Source of the DNA: Dipetalonema caudispina
Lineage: Eukaryota > Nematoda > Chromadorea > Rhabditida > Onchocercidae
Assembly: GCA_013365325.1 (NCBI GenBank)
Contig: JABVXV010000290.1
Span: forward strand, 16,405-80,404
Direction: 5' to 3'
DNA: 64,000 nt
Part shown: positions 49,006 through 61,600 of the stretch, one piece after another
Layout of the letters: every line of letters starts with the position of its first letter
Numbering within the stretch: position 1 is the stretch's first letter
The notes under the pieces: generated by a model
The model's input: the letters and a program-made list of their open reading frames with translations, nothing else
What the model was told of the DNA's origin: nothing
Databases searched by the model: none
Translations under genes and position numbers: made by a program

Positions 49006-50728
49006 TTACGATTTTTTATACACAAAACAAATAACTTTTTCTTTTTGTGCTTCACAATATTCTGTGGTACTAACAATGTAAGTAAAGCCTGCGTCGGAAC
49101 AAATGATGTCGGCATCGTCCTCTTTCATACTTTCCCGAGCTGCTTTGTGTATCGATCGTTTGGATACCACCGGATCCGTTTGATCCATATTCTGAACAGC
49201 CGTTTACATCTTATTCATTTTCTTTCCACAAATTTGGTGGAAAAGTTTTACTAAGTCACTGGAAATTTCAAGAAAAATAACCTTTATAAGCAAATCCCTC
49301 AGCATTCTGCTGTTACATTTATTTTCGGAAATCATTACGGCTCCATGATCTCTTCGCTCCGTTACTGATGCTGCTGTCGATGATAATGGTGATACTGGAA
49401 GCAGGGAGCTTTTTTCGTCGGAATTTTCGATTTTAATTTTTGAAAAACAACTTATACATATACGCAAAGCAGTCATGAATAGGTGGTAACTAGGAAAGAA
49501 ACAAGAAAAGATATAGGTTTTCGAACTTTTATATTTATCCTTCCCTGAAAAGCCTGAAATTATGTTAATATCCTGATACTTTATCCTAATACCAACTTTA
49601 GAAGAAGCTTCAAGGTTTGACAACAGTTGGTTCATACATTGATGAGTGATGTCAGGATCCAGAAATATTGGATTAACTGATTTCTTGGCTCCACTTTGAA
49701 CAGAAGGTAGTGGTTGCAAGCCCGAAGTATTCTGTGTATCTATCTCGGATCCTAGCAAATGGTGAGGGTTTTCAGATGGAGGTGAAGCACCACGTGCAAC
49801 TGTTAGTGCAGCAGTTTGTGCGCCCTTCCATACAACATTGTAGGATCCTCCTCCCTGCGGTTGTCCTGAAATTGCTCAAATGAATTAAAAATTTTCTTTG
49901 TTGCGGTAATGGTCTATTTTTTTCAGTTATCAATGCATGCATAAATATTTGTGTACTTGCGGCTCAGCTTAATATTTGGCTATAAATTTGAACCGGAAAA
50001 TTTAAGGTAAATTAATGAGAGTTGGTATGCTGTTAAGAATGAATTTAGTTTCTTTAGATGTGAAACTTTTGTAATCAGAACTTACCGAAGTTTTGGCTTC
50101 TAGCAGAAGTATAACCACCCACGGCAGTATTTGCAGTATCACAACCACAGCTGGATGACGGTAAATAAATAGATTGAGGCGGAGGGCACAAAGCAACAGG
50201 TGGTGTTGGACAAGGTGGTGGAGGGGAACATGCATGACAAATGGGACATATTGGTGGTGGACAAGGAAGTGGTGGCGGACAAATCGGCTTAAAGACGAAA
50301 TGTAATTATTAGAGACTAGAAATAGGCAGTGAAAAATGCTAAGAAAATTGAAAATATTAAAAGGAATTCGTGTACGGAAATTTTCTAATTTATTTGAATA
50401 ATCGATTGAACAGTTGATTTTTTAAATTTTAAATGGATTTCATGGACTAGATTTAACTTTCCGAGGTCAAATCTCATATTAATACACCGAATGCTCTAAA
50501 AACTTTTCTAAAAACTTCAAACTTTGATCAGGAAGCAATTTTTTAAACAGAAAAATAATACAAAATATTGTAACTAACCAGCGGTGGAGGTGTAGCACAC
50601 CCACAAGTTGATGGCATTGGCATGCCACATTCACAGCAACAACTGTCGCCACCACCAAGTAAGAAGGCTTGTCCCAGAACGGAGAATTCCAAAAGTACCA
50701 CAAGTACCAGCAGTCTTCGGCAGTGCAT
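49006..50728 (-). CDS. Ground-like domain secreted protein with Pro/Cys-rich region, 5 exons
   Basis: Nematode ground-like (grl) protein of the hedgehog-related group, secreted and likely extracellular or cuticle associated. Exons: 50728-50579, 50287-50086, 49865-49593, 49394-49282, 49191-49006; all phases join, 307 residues. It starts with a signal peptide (RRLLVLVVLLEFSVLGQAFL). Next comes CCCECGMPMPSTCGC and a Pro/Cys-rich stretch of PPP-C-P units (about residues 50-90), then a low-complexity linker. The C-terminal ground-like domain (last 75 residues) shows its spaced cysteines: NKCNSRMLRDLLI, SKRSIHKAA, ADIICSDAGFTYIV, TTEYCEAQKEKVICFVY. The donor at 49592 and acceptor before 49394 were chosen because they keep phase and use a clear CTTCCAG. 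The ATG follows an acceptor (AG at 50740-50739) by 10 bases, as in trans-splicing. The exact grl orthologue cannot be named. Confidence 0.87.
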
Positions 50729-50738
50729 TATTTTCCCT

Positions 50739-50740
50739 CT
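50739..50740 (-). promoter_or_regulatory. Probable trans-splice acceptor of the grl gene
   Basis: Minus-strand TTATTTAG ends 10 bases before the start codon at 50728. Confidence 0.4.
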
Positions 50741-51585
50741 AAATAATTCTATACTTTCTTCTGCTTTCAGCGCTTATAGGTCTATTGGTACTTTTAGTCC
50801 CTGAATTCCAAAAAATAATTTTAACTGTATAAAGTTAGTTAAATTGCTTGCTTGATAATGCTTAAAGATAATGAAAGGTGAGAGGAAGGGAATATGATAT
50901 TTGATGCAATCATTTGGAAGTCAAAAGATTGCTAAACTTACAACCCTATAGCTGTGCATCCTTCATTATCATATGAGCATACGAGCAATGGAAAGATATT
51001 CTAAGTTTCGGAAAAATTCTTCAATATGGAACTAGAAGTGTAGACGGATTCCGAAACTTTTTTTGTGAATTTTAATGCTCAGAAGCTGCCAACACTACTA
51101 GATTGCAAATCATTAATTCCAGTTAATTAAATGTTCAGGTAATTAATTCAGGATTACACCTAATCGACATGTATTTACTAATTATAACACTATAAATTAC
51201 AGTTAAACTTGTTATTGGCATAAGTTCGACATACAGATGAGTAGGTAAGTTACTATATGTAAATGAAAATGAAACGTTCTTCCTTTTGTTGTGATTGATA
51301 ATTGCGTGAATTTAGAAGAACGACAAAGTAGGGCAAAATGAAACGGATAATTTCGAAAGGAAGGTAAAAATTGTAATTTTCTATTATTATTCAATTAGTG
51401 ACACTAATGAAGTCAGAAACAAATATAGGGTAGTACAACAGGTGAGAGCAGGAGCAAACTAAGAATAAGGAAGTTACGGGAGAAAAGATTTGAAAAGTGA
51501 AAGAACATGGGATGAGGGATGAAAAGATGAAATTTTCGAAAATTCCAAAATTCATCTTTCTACCCATCAGCATTTCTGCTCTTCT
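50741..51585. other. Intergenic, no gene seen
   Basis: Spacer upstream of the grl gene, AT-rich. Some TTTT/AAAG-rich low complexity but no coding segment was recognised. Confidence 0.5.
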
Positions 51586-53241
51586 TTGTAATTTTTATCC
51601 CCGTTATTTCCAGTGATGATATCCACTTCCATTAGTTTATCAACCACTTCATTTATGTCATCGATGTCTCGGAATATACGGATAAATATCTTCTTCTCCG
51701 GAGAAAAGAATAGAAGACCGTCCAGTAACCTAATTTTTTTTCCTCTTCAATTTTCTTGATAATATTGAAATTAGACAGTGATGTAACAGTTGCATGCTGG
51801 TTTTGACTTCTCTTTCTTTGATGAAAAGTTTTCCGAAATAAGCTTTTTCTCTTGGTAAATTTGAAAGTTTCATTTTAGGTGGAAAATGGAGCAATAACGC
51901 CTTGTTTATGTAAATCTTGAACTATAAGTATTGCACCACACTGAAAACTTTTTTTTTGCAATAAAGATATGTTTCTAGGATTCTGGTAACATTTCTATTT
52001 GAATCTTTTACGATCAGTGTAGCTAGCATGCCTGATAACCTTTTATTTGATTCAATCGATAAGAAGAACAGTATCTTTTCTGCAAATATTTCAATGCGAG
52101 AAATTTTAGAAAACCACCAAGAAATCAAATCGAGTGGTTGTATCCATTCATTATTGGACTGATGATATTAAGGACAAAACGTTATCCTACAGGTAGTCTA
52201 TCTTCAAGGGATCATTTTTATGAATTTGAAATACTGACAATTACTATTAGTTGTGTAACTTCAAAGGTTTAAAGTTTCGGACAATGAAGAGTGAGACGAA
52301 TTTTCCGGCAACAGATATGCTTCATGTCAAACACTTGAAATCTTATCGGAAATATGATTTAAAACCTAAAACAATGTCGTTCCATTGTAAAATAGGTCTT
52401 CCCATCATGTAATCTTCAAATGAAATCCTTCAAATGAATAATTCTCCAATTCCACTAGTCTTGTCAGCATTTTAATTTTAAGGACAATTAGAGTTGATCT
52501 TATTATCTCGAAGTATATACTTCCCTCCTCTTTCCATTTTTCATAATCTCTTTTCTTCCTCATAATCATGCCTTTCTTTTGTTTCTTATCATATTAATAG
52601 ATGAATGGAGTTGCCCAACAATCAGGTCGCCTTTTTTAGTGCAAACTAGAAAAAGCAGTTCTAAACGGAATTTTCTTTAAAAATCAATATGCTGTAAAAT
52701 ATTATAATTATAGTTGTATTCTTTTGTAAACAAATAACTGTTATGTGACCAAATGTAATAACATATTATAAACATGGCCTAGTTCTACTGTTGTTATTTT
52801 GGTCCATCAATAAAAGTCTAGCGAATTTGATCATTAAAATGTCACATTTTAGAGATATCAATTAATATGTAATTACAGTTTAAATTCTCGTCATCCCAAA
52901 CAAAGTGTTTCAGCACAAAATCTCTAAAATTTTAAATTTGTTTCGTGTTTTCAATGGCAAATCTCTCGATACGTAAATCTGCGCTATCATTACACCGGGA
53001 AAAACTAACTCGATGATACTGTCCACAATCTGTTGACGATAATTTGAAATACATTAAGCTGATTCAAGCACAATTTCTCTTGTGCAAGGTATTTCCAGCC
53101 CACATCTCTGTATAGACAAACTAAACAGTAAACTGATAGAGTGTGTTCGGATATACTGTATTTCAGGATATACTGCAAAGCTGGATAAAAAGATTCATCA
53201 CCTTTATAGTAAAGAAAGACAAAATCACAAGAGAAAAACAA
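51586..53241 (-). other. Coding-like exons of an unrecognised (possibly decaying) gene
   Basis: Several minus-strand segments read as normal protein but could not be joined in one frame. From 5' to 3': near 53211-53010, ESFYPALQYILKYSISEHTL and LYRDVGWKYLAQEKL, ending at a GTTAGT donor; near 52173-51960, EWIQPLDLISWWFSKI and RLSGMLATLIVKDSNRN; near 51940-51885, CGAILIVQDLHKQGVIAPFS after a TTTTCAG; and a probable last exon, 51736-51586, with LLDGLLFFSPEKKIF and FRDIDDINEVVDKLMEV and a TGA. The helical Leu-rich pieces recall HEAT/armadillo-type proteins, but no family is identified. Either introns were misplaced or the gene is a pseudogene. Confidence 0.35.
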
Positions 53242-53285
53242 TGTTTTTTTTAAAAAAAAGGAATAATACGGTAGTTATTCGATAA

Positions 53286-55622
53286 AAACCAACTTTTTAT
53301 TGATTATTATTGCCAACAGTAAATAATAGTTTTATACCGGAAATTTGATGAAGATATGATAAAATAGAAACAACTACTTTTTAGATAGAACAGCGAAGGT
53401 TCAGAGAAGAAGGAAACAATACTTATCAACGGATCCAGCTATATAACAAAAACGAATAGCTAGAAATAGAGGAAAGAACTGTATCGATGAGAGTGTATTT
53501 CATTAAACCATTCCTACAGCGAAATAATACATTTTCGCTATATCAGAATTCTCAAATCATCATATTCCTCTGAGAAATTTCTACAGTGGGCTAATATGAT
53601 GCAATCTTTTTTATCAATAATCTTGTTCAATTCTATATATTAGGTTAGCTATACGAATTGAGAATTATTCAATTAAATGCTCAGTTACTTAGCTTCTGTT
53701 TGTCTGTTTGCCTTGAAAAGTTACAAATTTTACGGCTATAATTTATAAATTCATGAAAAACCATATAACTTATTTACTTAGCATAGTAGTAAGGAGATTA
53801 GGTATGCATTACAAAAATTCAACTCGACCAACTTGCAAGCTGTGTATATCAAAATACTTTCGAGGAGATGGGAAATTTCGAGATTAAAATAAGAAAAGAA
53901 TCTTTTATAAGAAATTTACTTCGATATGGGAACTTCACAATTTCAATGTTCGTATTTCCAAGGACTTATTTTCTCTCAAGACCTAACTTGCTCAATTAAC
54001 GGTATGCAACATAAGCAAACAAAAATGAATTATCGGGTCTTTAATCAAACATCAGGTAACATTAATTGTTACATGTGTCGAATAAAAAGACTTCTTCTTT
54101 TCTGCCGTACTTCAAATCAGTGTTCGAAAACTATCTTATCTTAGCTTCTGCTCAAACTTAATATCACCGAAGTGTTACTTCATGACAATAAGCGAGTTGG
54201 AAGTCAAGTTTGTCTTATAATCCCCCAGACATTGTTGTAAATTACGTTACAGGTCATGTTATCGTTTTCGAACACTGCGTTAAACAATAATTCGTTTAAT
54301 AATGTCAGTACTTACTATGAGTGTTCAGAAACTATTTAATTGAATGATTAAAAACTAAAATAAACCAAGAAGTATATGTATATGAGGTATAAACAAAATG
54401 AGGATTTCATTCTCAATGAGGCTATATATTCGTTGTAAAAAAGGAAAAGGAAAGATGATATTGCAGATTAGGAAAAGATTAACGAAGATTTGACGAAAAT
54501 AACAATCTCTAGGACAGGCAAAGCATGCGGAAAATGTGACGCTGCTACAGAAAATGAGGAAAAGAGATTTCTAGATGTTACTTACTAACTTGGATGACCT
54601 CGATCAACGTGATTACTACTGAGGTAAGTCCAGGTATCTAAGTAAGCAAGTAAGTAAGTAAATAAGTAAGCAAGCTATGAGAACATGCAGTAAAGGATAT
54701 GGCGGTCTCTTTTTTATTGCTGATACAAATGCATACGATTTGAAATCTGTCCAAATTTCAGAAATTTTGAATAAGATTTAGCATGATAAATTTGGAGAAC
54801 TTCTTTCATGCAATGTCGAAATTTTTGTAAATTTCTATAAGTTATGGAACTTCCCGGTCCATAACTTCCTTTAACGCATGTTCCGTCGTTTTATTTTTCT
54901 GCAACAAACACTATGAACTAGCTATAAATTAATAAACGAAAGAACAAAACAGAACAGACATCCCAATTGAAAGACAAGCCTACTTACAAAGCGTAAAACA
55001 ACAAAGACTACAACGGTACTGAAGCGGTAGTGAAGCGTTCAGGAATTTAACTTTCAAATGCTTATAACTGCCTGGAGATTGTACAACAATTTGAATGGGA
55101 ATACCGGGAAAGAAAGAAAAAATGATGGAAAAAATTCACGTGAAACGATTCGGTTTCGTCTGATGTTCTCATGAAACCTTATCGGGATGTATTCCGAGGT
55201 AATTAAAGAAGTTTTCCAATTACTAAACAAATATGCAATATTCATATCATGGAATTATGAAACAAGAAATACCGGTCTAAAATATGGATACCGGGATTAA
55301 AACCCTGTAAACAGGAATAAGAAAGTGCGAGCAAACTCTATATAACCTGTGCATTGCAAAAAAGAATTAGAACAATTTAAGTCAAATTTGTACAGCTACA
55401 ATCTCGGTTGAATGGATTTCGGACAATATAGAAGCAAAATGAAATAGCTAAAAGGAGAAGGTCAATTTTTAGCAATGCTCCAAGTTGAAATAAAAAGAAA
55501 AAGAAAGTCAAACTAAACTACCATAAAAATTAAAGTAAAAAAAAGGGAGAGGGATGAAAACAAAGGAGGAAAAAATGAAACAAATCACTGAAATATTTCT
55601 GTTTTTCTGTATCGATTGAATT
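53286..55622. other. Intergenic, no gene seen
   Basis: AT-rich spacer downstream of mab-3. It contains an AAGT tetranucleotide repeat near 54640 and no recognised exon. Confidence 0.5.
54639..54674. repeat. (AAGT/AAGC)n tetranucleotide repeat
   Basis: About nine units of AAGT or AAGC with one AAAT variant. Confidence 0.85.
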
Positions 55623-58600
55623 TTACATACTGCAAACATCGACAAATATGCTTGACATATGGCTTGTTTCTGCTTTGTTGCCGCTCTCTGGGACGATAGC
55701 CGTTGGTGCGACTTCCATCGGAATTTTCCATTCCAACTGCCGCATATTGTTCAAAAGTGTCTGGAACAACTGATCATTTTCCAGAAAAGCTGGAATTTGA
55801 TTATTCGCTAACGTATGACTTACGGCTCCTTGGGTCAGGTCGGTCTGTTGCTGTCGTTGTTGTTGCTGCTGCTGCTGTTGTTGCTGCTGATGTTGTTGTT
55901 GTCGCTGTTGCTGCAATGTTCTGGATAGAGCATTTTGTGCAGCAAGATTTCGAGAGATTCCCGTAACTGACATCGGATTAATAGGTACGGGAACTGCTAT
56001 CGGTGGATTGGTTGCAACGATAGTATTAGTGTTACCATCAGAATGTGTACATGGTGGTGTAACAGAGAGTGCAGGAAGGTCACTCTCCGCTGCAGTACTA
56101 GTCGTTGTGGTGGTTGGAGTGGTCACTTGTGGTTGGAAAAGAAACTGCAGATGAGGTAATGAGGATGGTGAAGGTCGCTGCTGTGGTGACTGACCGAGTT
56201 TCAGTGAAGTCGCTGCTGCAGAGCCAGCAAGATAACTGCTCAGAGTACCGGAAGTGTTGTTAAAGGAGCCATTTTCCAAGATATTTTCTGTCGGTGGCTG
56301 TTGACCTGGCAGAAATGATACTGCTGGATGCCGCATGTTTTGCTGAAGCTGTTTGTCTAAAATTAAAATGTTTCTAATCAAATTTAAAGGTAAATAAATC
56401 CACTTAGTTCTTTCATAAATGCTCGAGACTTGACGATCATTCAATTTCAATGTCAGGATGTATTTAGAACATTGCACGGAACGGTAAAAATAAGCGTATG
56501 TTTAGGTAAGAGTTTTTGTCAGTAAAAGGGGTCCTCGCTTTTATGCTACTATTCAAAATACTAAAAGAAGAGAAGAAAAAAGGTACTTACAGAGAAGTGC
56601 GTTAAAATTGTGAAAATAGGGTAGCGGACCGGATGCGGCTACTGCAGCGGCAGCATTTAATGTTGCTGTGATATTTTCACGTGTTATATTGAGCAAGGTA
56701 TCCTTCCGCTGCCGTCGTCGTATTTTTATTTGGTCTGCCATCAATTTTTGTCTTTCGCTCACCACTTGACACTGAAAATTAAAAAATTTCGTACTTTTTG
56801 ATATTCTTTTAAATCCCATGCCTTGCAATATTCTTATCGGAAAATATCACGCCTTAGCAATGTAATCCTGACGAGGATTTTAAAAGGAATTAATTAATAC
56901 CTTTGCACAATTACAATCGCGATATGGACAAACGCGCTTGTGTCCTTTCAGTCGCGATTTCCTTCCATGTTGTCCGCATTTTTGACAATTTGGTATACGC
57001 TCTAGAAATACTAATTCAGATTTGAATGTTACTCAACATAGATTTATATTTAAAATAATTATTGTATTTTAGAATGCTTCATAATTACTGCGGTCTTGTA
57101 GTAAAATGTGGAAATTAGTGAGAGAATCCTATTTGTTCTCTTATTGCAAAACGCTTCAACTGAGATTTGATCATTCATCACTGAGGTATAATTCAGCGCT
57201 TTGTATAACAGACAGTGTATTATTTAAATTTTATCAAATTTTTAACTATTTTTCAGGATAATGATATCTCTGAATCCTTCTCCTCTTCTTTCGCTCCTTG
57301 AAATTTTCCAACTAATCTATTCGTTCTTTCCCATTTTTCTTCCCCTTTCTGAGGAATTCTTACTAGAACTTCAAGAAAGGAACAACTGCTGAATCTGTCC
57401 ATAGTTTTGTTACACTGATAAAGTTTGAATAATCTTGCAATAATGAAATCTTCATTAATTATGAATGAAGTATTATCGAAAACGAACTGGAAATTGGAGC
57501 GCTATCAAGTTGCTGAATGTTTTCCCCACATCGGACAGGCGGCAACGAGGGAAAAGTTGTTTGATGTGTTTGGCTGCCCGAACAATAGCCCAATTGTATC
57601 AAATCAAATCCCATAATAATACTAGTAAAAGGCGAAGTTGGGATTAAGTAATCAAATGACCACTAAACTGCCCAATACAGTAACGAACATAACCAATATC
57701 TTACTATACGTATAGTCATACCAGACGAAACAGTTTTACGTATTCTATAAATTATCAAGCTCAAGGAATAATCGTTGAATTGTGGATGCCGCCTAGAAGA
57801 GATGGACGTTGAAGAATATTGTTGTGAAATTTATTCCCACAATAAAATCAATTTGCAGGAAACATTCGCATCTCTTTTACTGATCCTCCTGGAACAATCC
57901 ACATTTAAATATCAAGCCATATAGTTCCTAACGTGAAATAACGGCGGGAACGTTACAGTGTCCACGTATTCCACATATTCTTTTCTCCACTATCTCAAGC
58001 AACAGACTTATACTAAAACTGAGTGAAAACGACTGGCATTAATGGCATTTGCAGTTGGCAGAAAAGGAATGCAGTGATTCTTTCCTTGGACTAATGTATC
58101 GTTGTTGATGGAAAAGTAAATAAAAGAGTAAAAAGATGAAGAGAAACTGGTGGTCATTTAAAAGGTGACAGGACAAGTTAGCCAAATGACTGACTGTTTC
58201 AAGTGTTGATGATTAAAAATAGTAAAGAAAACAAAAGCCTGGGGGAGTTTTTTTACAAACGAGGGGAGAAAGAATAAAGCGGAAGAATGGTGGAAAAGAT
58301 GGGGACGAATACTTCATGGTCGAATTGCACATACGCAAACGGATTAAACCGGGCAAGTATTACTGCCAGATAGCTAGCAATAGTTAGCAGTAGTTGTGAG
58401 AATAAGTTTATGGCCTAAAGGGAACTCAAGAGGGATTGAAATTTAGCGTAAAGAAAAGATTGTAGAAAGTCTTATGCCTATATGCTAGGGAGAACTCAGG
58501 AGGAAAGGAAAGCAGTTCAAGGATGGAGAAAGAGTGACAAATTAAATTTTCAAAAAAAGATCAAGTCCTTTTTTATGTTGACAATGTTTCCAACACACAC

Positions 58601-58634
58601 ACACACACACACAGACAGACAGACACACACACGC

Positions 58635-58665
<31 letters not shown>

Positions 58666-61600
58666 GATATACATATCAAGAAGCAGTAGTAGGAAGTAGT
58701 TCTGGAAAGTAGCAGTGGTAGTGGGAACACTCCGCTATACAAATTCCGCCAGTTAGCTACTAATGTAAGCAATAGGAACGGATGAGATATTCTATTCTAC
58801 GTTAAGGCCGGTTTAGTATAAACAAGTCGTCGCAGCCTGCCCCTGGCATATTTTTTATCTTCCCTTGTTTACTAGAAATAAAACAAAAAACAGCAAAGTT
58901 TCCTTGCAAAGAAAGCCTCACATTTATCTTCCCTACCCCGCCCTACTCAGTCCTTCCGCTTATCTTTCTTTTACTACTATTACAGCTACATTGCTACTAT
59001 CATTACTACAAATAGATTATCACTACAACTAACATAAACAAAATTAGTCGAATTTATGCAATCCCGAGAATGTTAATAACTTTCTCTGCCTGATAAAAGA
59101 ATAAAACTCAATAGGCTGTTTGAACTGCGTACACGTACGTGATTTATGATTGAAGAGAAAGGCAATTAATGTTTCATTATAATCAAAAAGAGATTCTTTA
59201 CTGGATGTTTGTAGTAGGAAATAAAGTGGCGGAGAAACAAAAGGGAAGTAATTCTCAAACAGCGAAATGACATCTTTCCTATCAGTTTTCATCTGTACCA
59301 CACTACTTCCAAGCATCGGAAACGGAAATATTTTGCTGCATTTTACGACAGAAACCTATCAAATCAAGAAATTGATTAATAAACAGTTAGTGAAGTGAAC
59401 AAAATTTTCCCTTCTTAGCACATTATCACATGATGAATTAGTAGAGGGAAGGGACCAATCTTCCGGAATCTGAGGATTAAAAACGAAATCTGAGTTAAGA
59501 GTATTGTTTAAAGCCTGAAATATATTTGAAGGAAGAATTTCAGAACAGAGTTACTTATATTCTGTTCATGAATCATACTTATTGCATATAAGAAATCAAA
59601 ACATAAAATGGAGAAATTCAACAAAAATTAGGAGAAATCCATCTTATACAAATTGTTCTTTTTTTTTTAAATAGCATAGGAAAAATTAAGTGGGATTTCA
59701 ATTCCTCTTGGTGAACATTGCTGGCAGGACAAAGCCGTACGTCCTGAAATGTTGCAAGTCAGCTGACTGCTATCAGTTGAAAAGTGCTACTATTGCTGGC
59801 ATTGCTACTACGTCTAACATAATAACTATTATTACTACTACAACCACTGCTACCAAATGATGTTTTGTGCCGAAGTACTTTAGAAAAAGGAAAGAGAAGC
59901 AACTCCCCGCTGGATAGTAGTTTACCAGTCGTCTGAAATAGCTTGAATGCAAACATTTAACCAGATCAGTTAGATGACGATGATGAAACTACCTGGCACT
60001 GAATATTGGATATAGCCGCCTGAATGATTGGCGGATGGACTCAATTTTTTTTTCTTGTTTACACAAACATTTTCATCATTCGTCCGAAAAATATAAGAGA
60101 ATACTTTTGCAAATGAACATTGGTCGTTGAAGATAATGAAAGATACAATGATAGTTTTAAAAATTCTTCACCTGCAAAATTCGACTATGTGAGGAAGTTT
60201 TTGGCGAAAATTCTAAACGGATCAATATAGTAGGATAGTCCAAGCAGCCAAGAAGATGTAAAGCTAAGTCGACAGAGTGATATGAATATAAAAGTTTGTG
60301 CAATGAATGTCAAAATGACTTCAATTAAACTGAAATCTCTGTTAACGGCCAAATTGTTCTAAGCCAGAAAAGTGATAGTAAGAAAGAGACAGAGAAGCAA
60401 CCATTATACATCATAGTTCGATAACAATAATGGATCTTCATCGATCAAGTCAACAGATTTGCCGAAAAATCAGACAATATACCCGTATCGGTAGAAAACA
60501 TCGCTTGCAAAAATAATAACAAAAACTTTACAAGCGTGATGAAGAAAGATTCTAAAGAAATTCAAAAAGAAATAAAATGGATAAAAAAATTTGATTGGTT
60601 AAATTATAATTGTAAATTCTGATTAAAGAATTACAGAATTTAAAACTTAGATCTTGATAAATTTTAGATTAAACAAATGATGATTGCATGATTACTGCAG
60701 AAAAGGGAATTTTCAGATTTTAGGAGCAAAAGAAGGTTTATGCAAATTGCAGTTAAAATATTTGGGATATTTAATTGAGCTGAGAAGCCACTTTTCAAAA
60801 AATTCATGGAGCGATTTCAAAGAAGTAGGCTCACAGTCCACTCGATTAAATACCCTAAACATTTCAGCTGCATTTTGAGATGAGCTGTGTTTTTCTTACT
60901 GTAAAAGGAAAAGTTCCATTTTTTCTAACTTTCCACATAAACAATGAACGTAAACGAGCAAATTATCAGCAATAAGCAACTATCTTTTATCACTAATATC
61001 AGCAACCTTATTGTCCTCATTCTAACTTGTTGAGTGATTTCAAGAGAATAAATGAAACTTTAACGCTATATATAGAAGCATCATTACGACAGTAATCCGA
61101 TTTTTAAGGATGAAAAGGGATACCAACGATTCTGGATAAAAAGCGAATCTAGAAGGATTTGCATTAATAATGATTTCAAAGTTATTCGAATTGTCGACAA
61201 AAACGGTATCAAATATTAATGTGATCAGTGGCATCTGTTCTCATAAACAAAGTTCATGAAATGATAATGCTAATTTTTCTACCAGTCAAATCTTTGTTAT
61301 TTAAAGTAGTACCAGTGAGTTCACAAAGAGCAGTATTGGTATCATAAATAGTCATATCACCGCGATATAATCAGTACCAAAAACATCATCAACAGATGGT
61401 AGCATTACTGATGCACGGCATTGATATTAACAACAAAAGAGTGCTTACAAATATGTCTGTCATTTAATAAGAACGCAGTTGAATAATGAATTTAAATTAG
61501 AATCGAGGCTAATATAGTTCAAACTTCTCCAACCTTGTTTGACTTCAGGCAATGAATTAATTCCAGTATGCAAATTTAAATGTGAATCATAATGAATTTT

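Noticed and set aside
55703..55966. Plus-strand Val/Ala-rich frame
   Set aside because: Shadow of the Gln-rich coding region of mab-3 on the other strand.
58482..58772. His/Thr and Cys/Val repeat frames
   Set aside because: Products of the (CA)n microsatellite.
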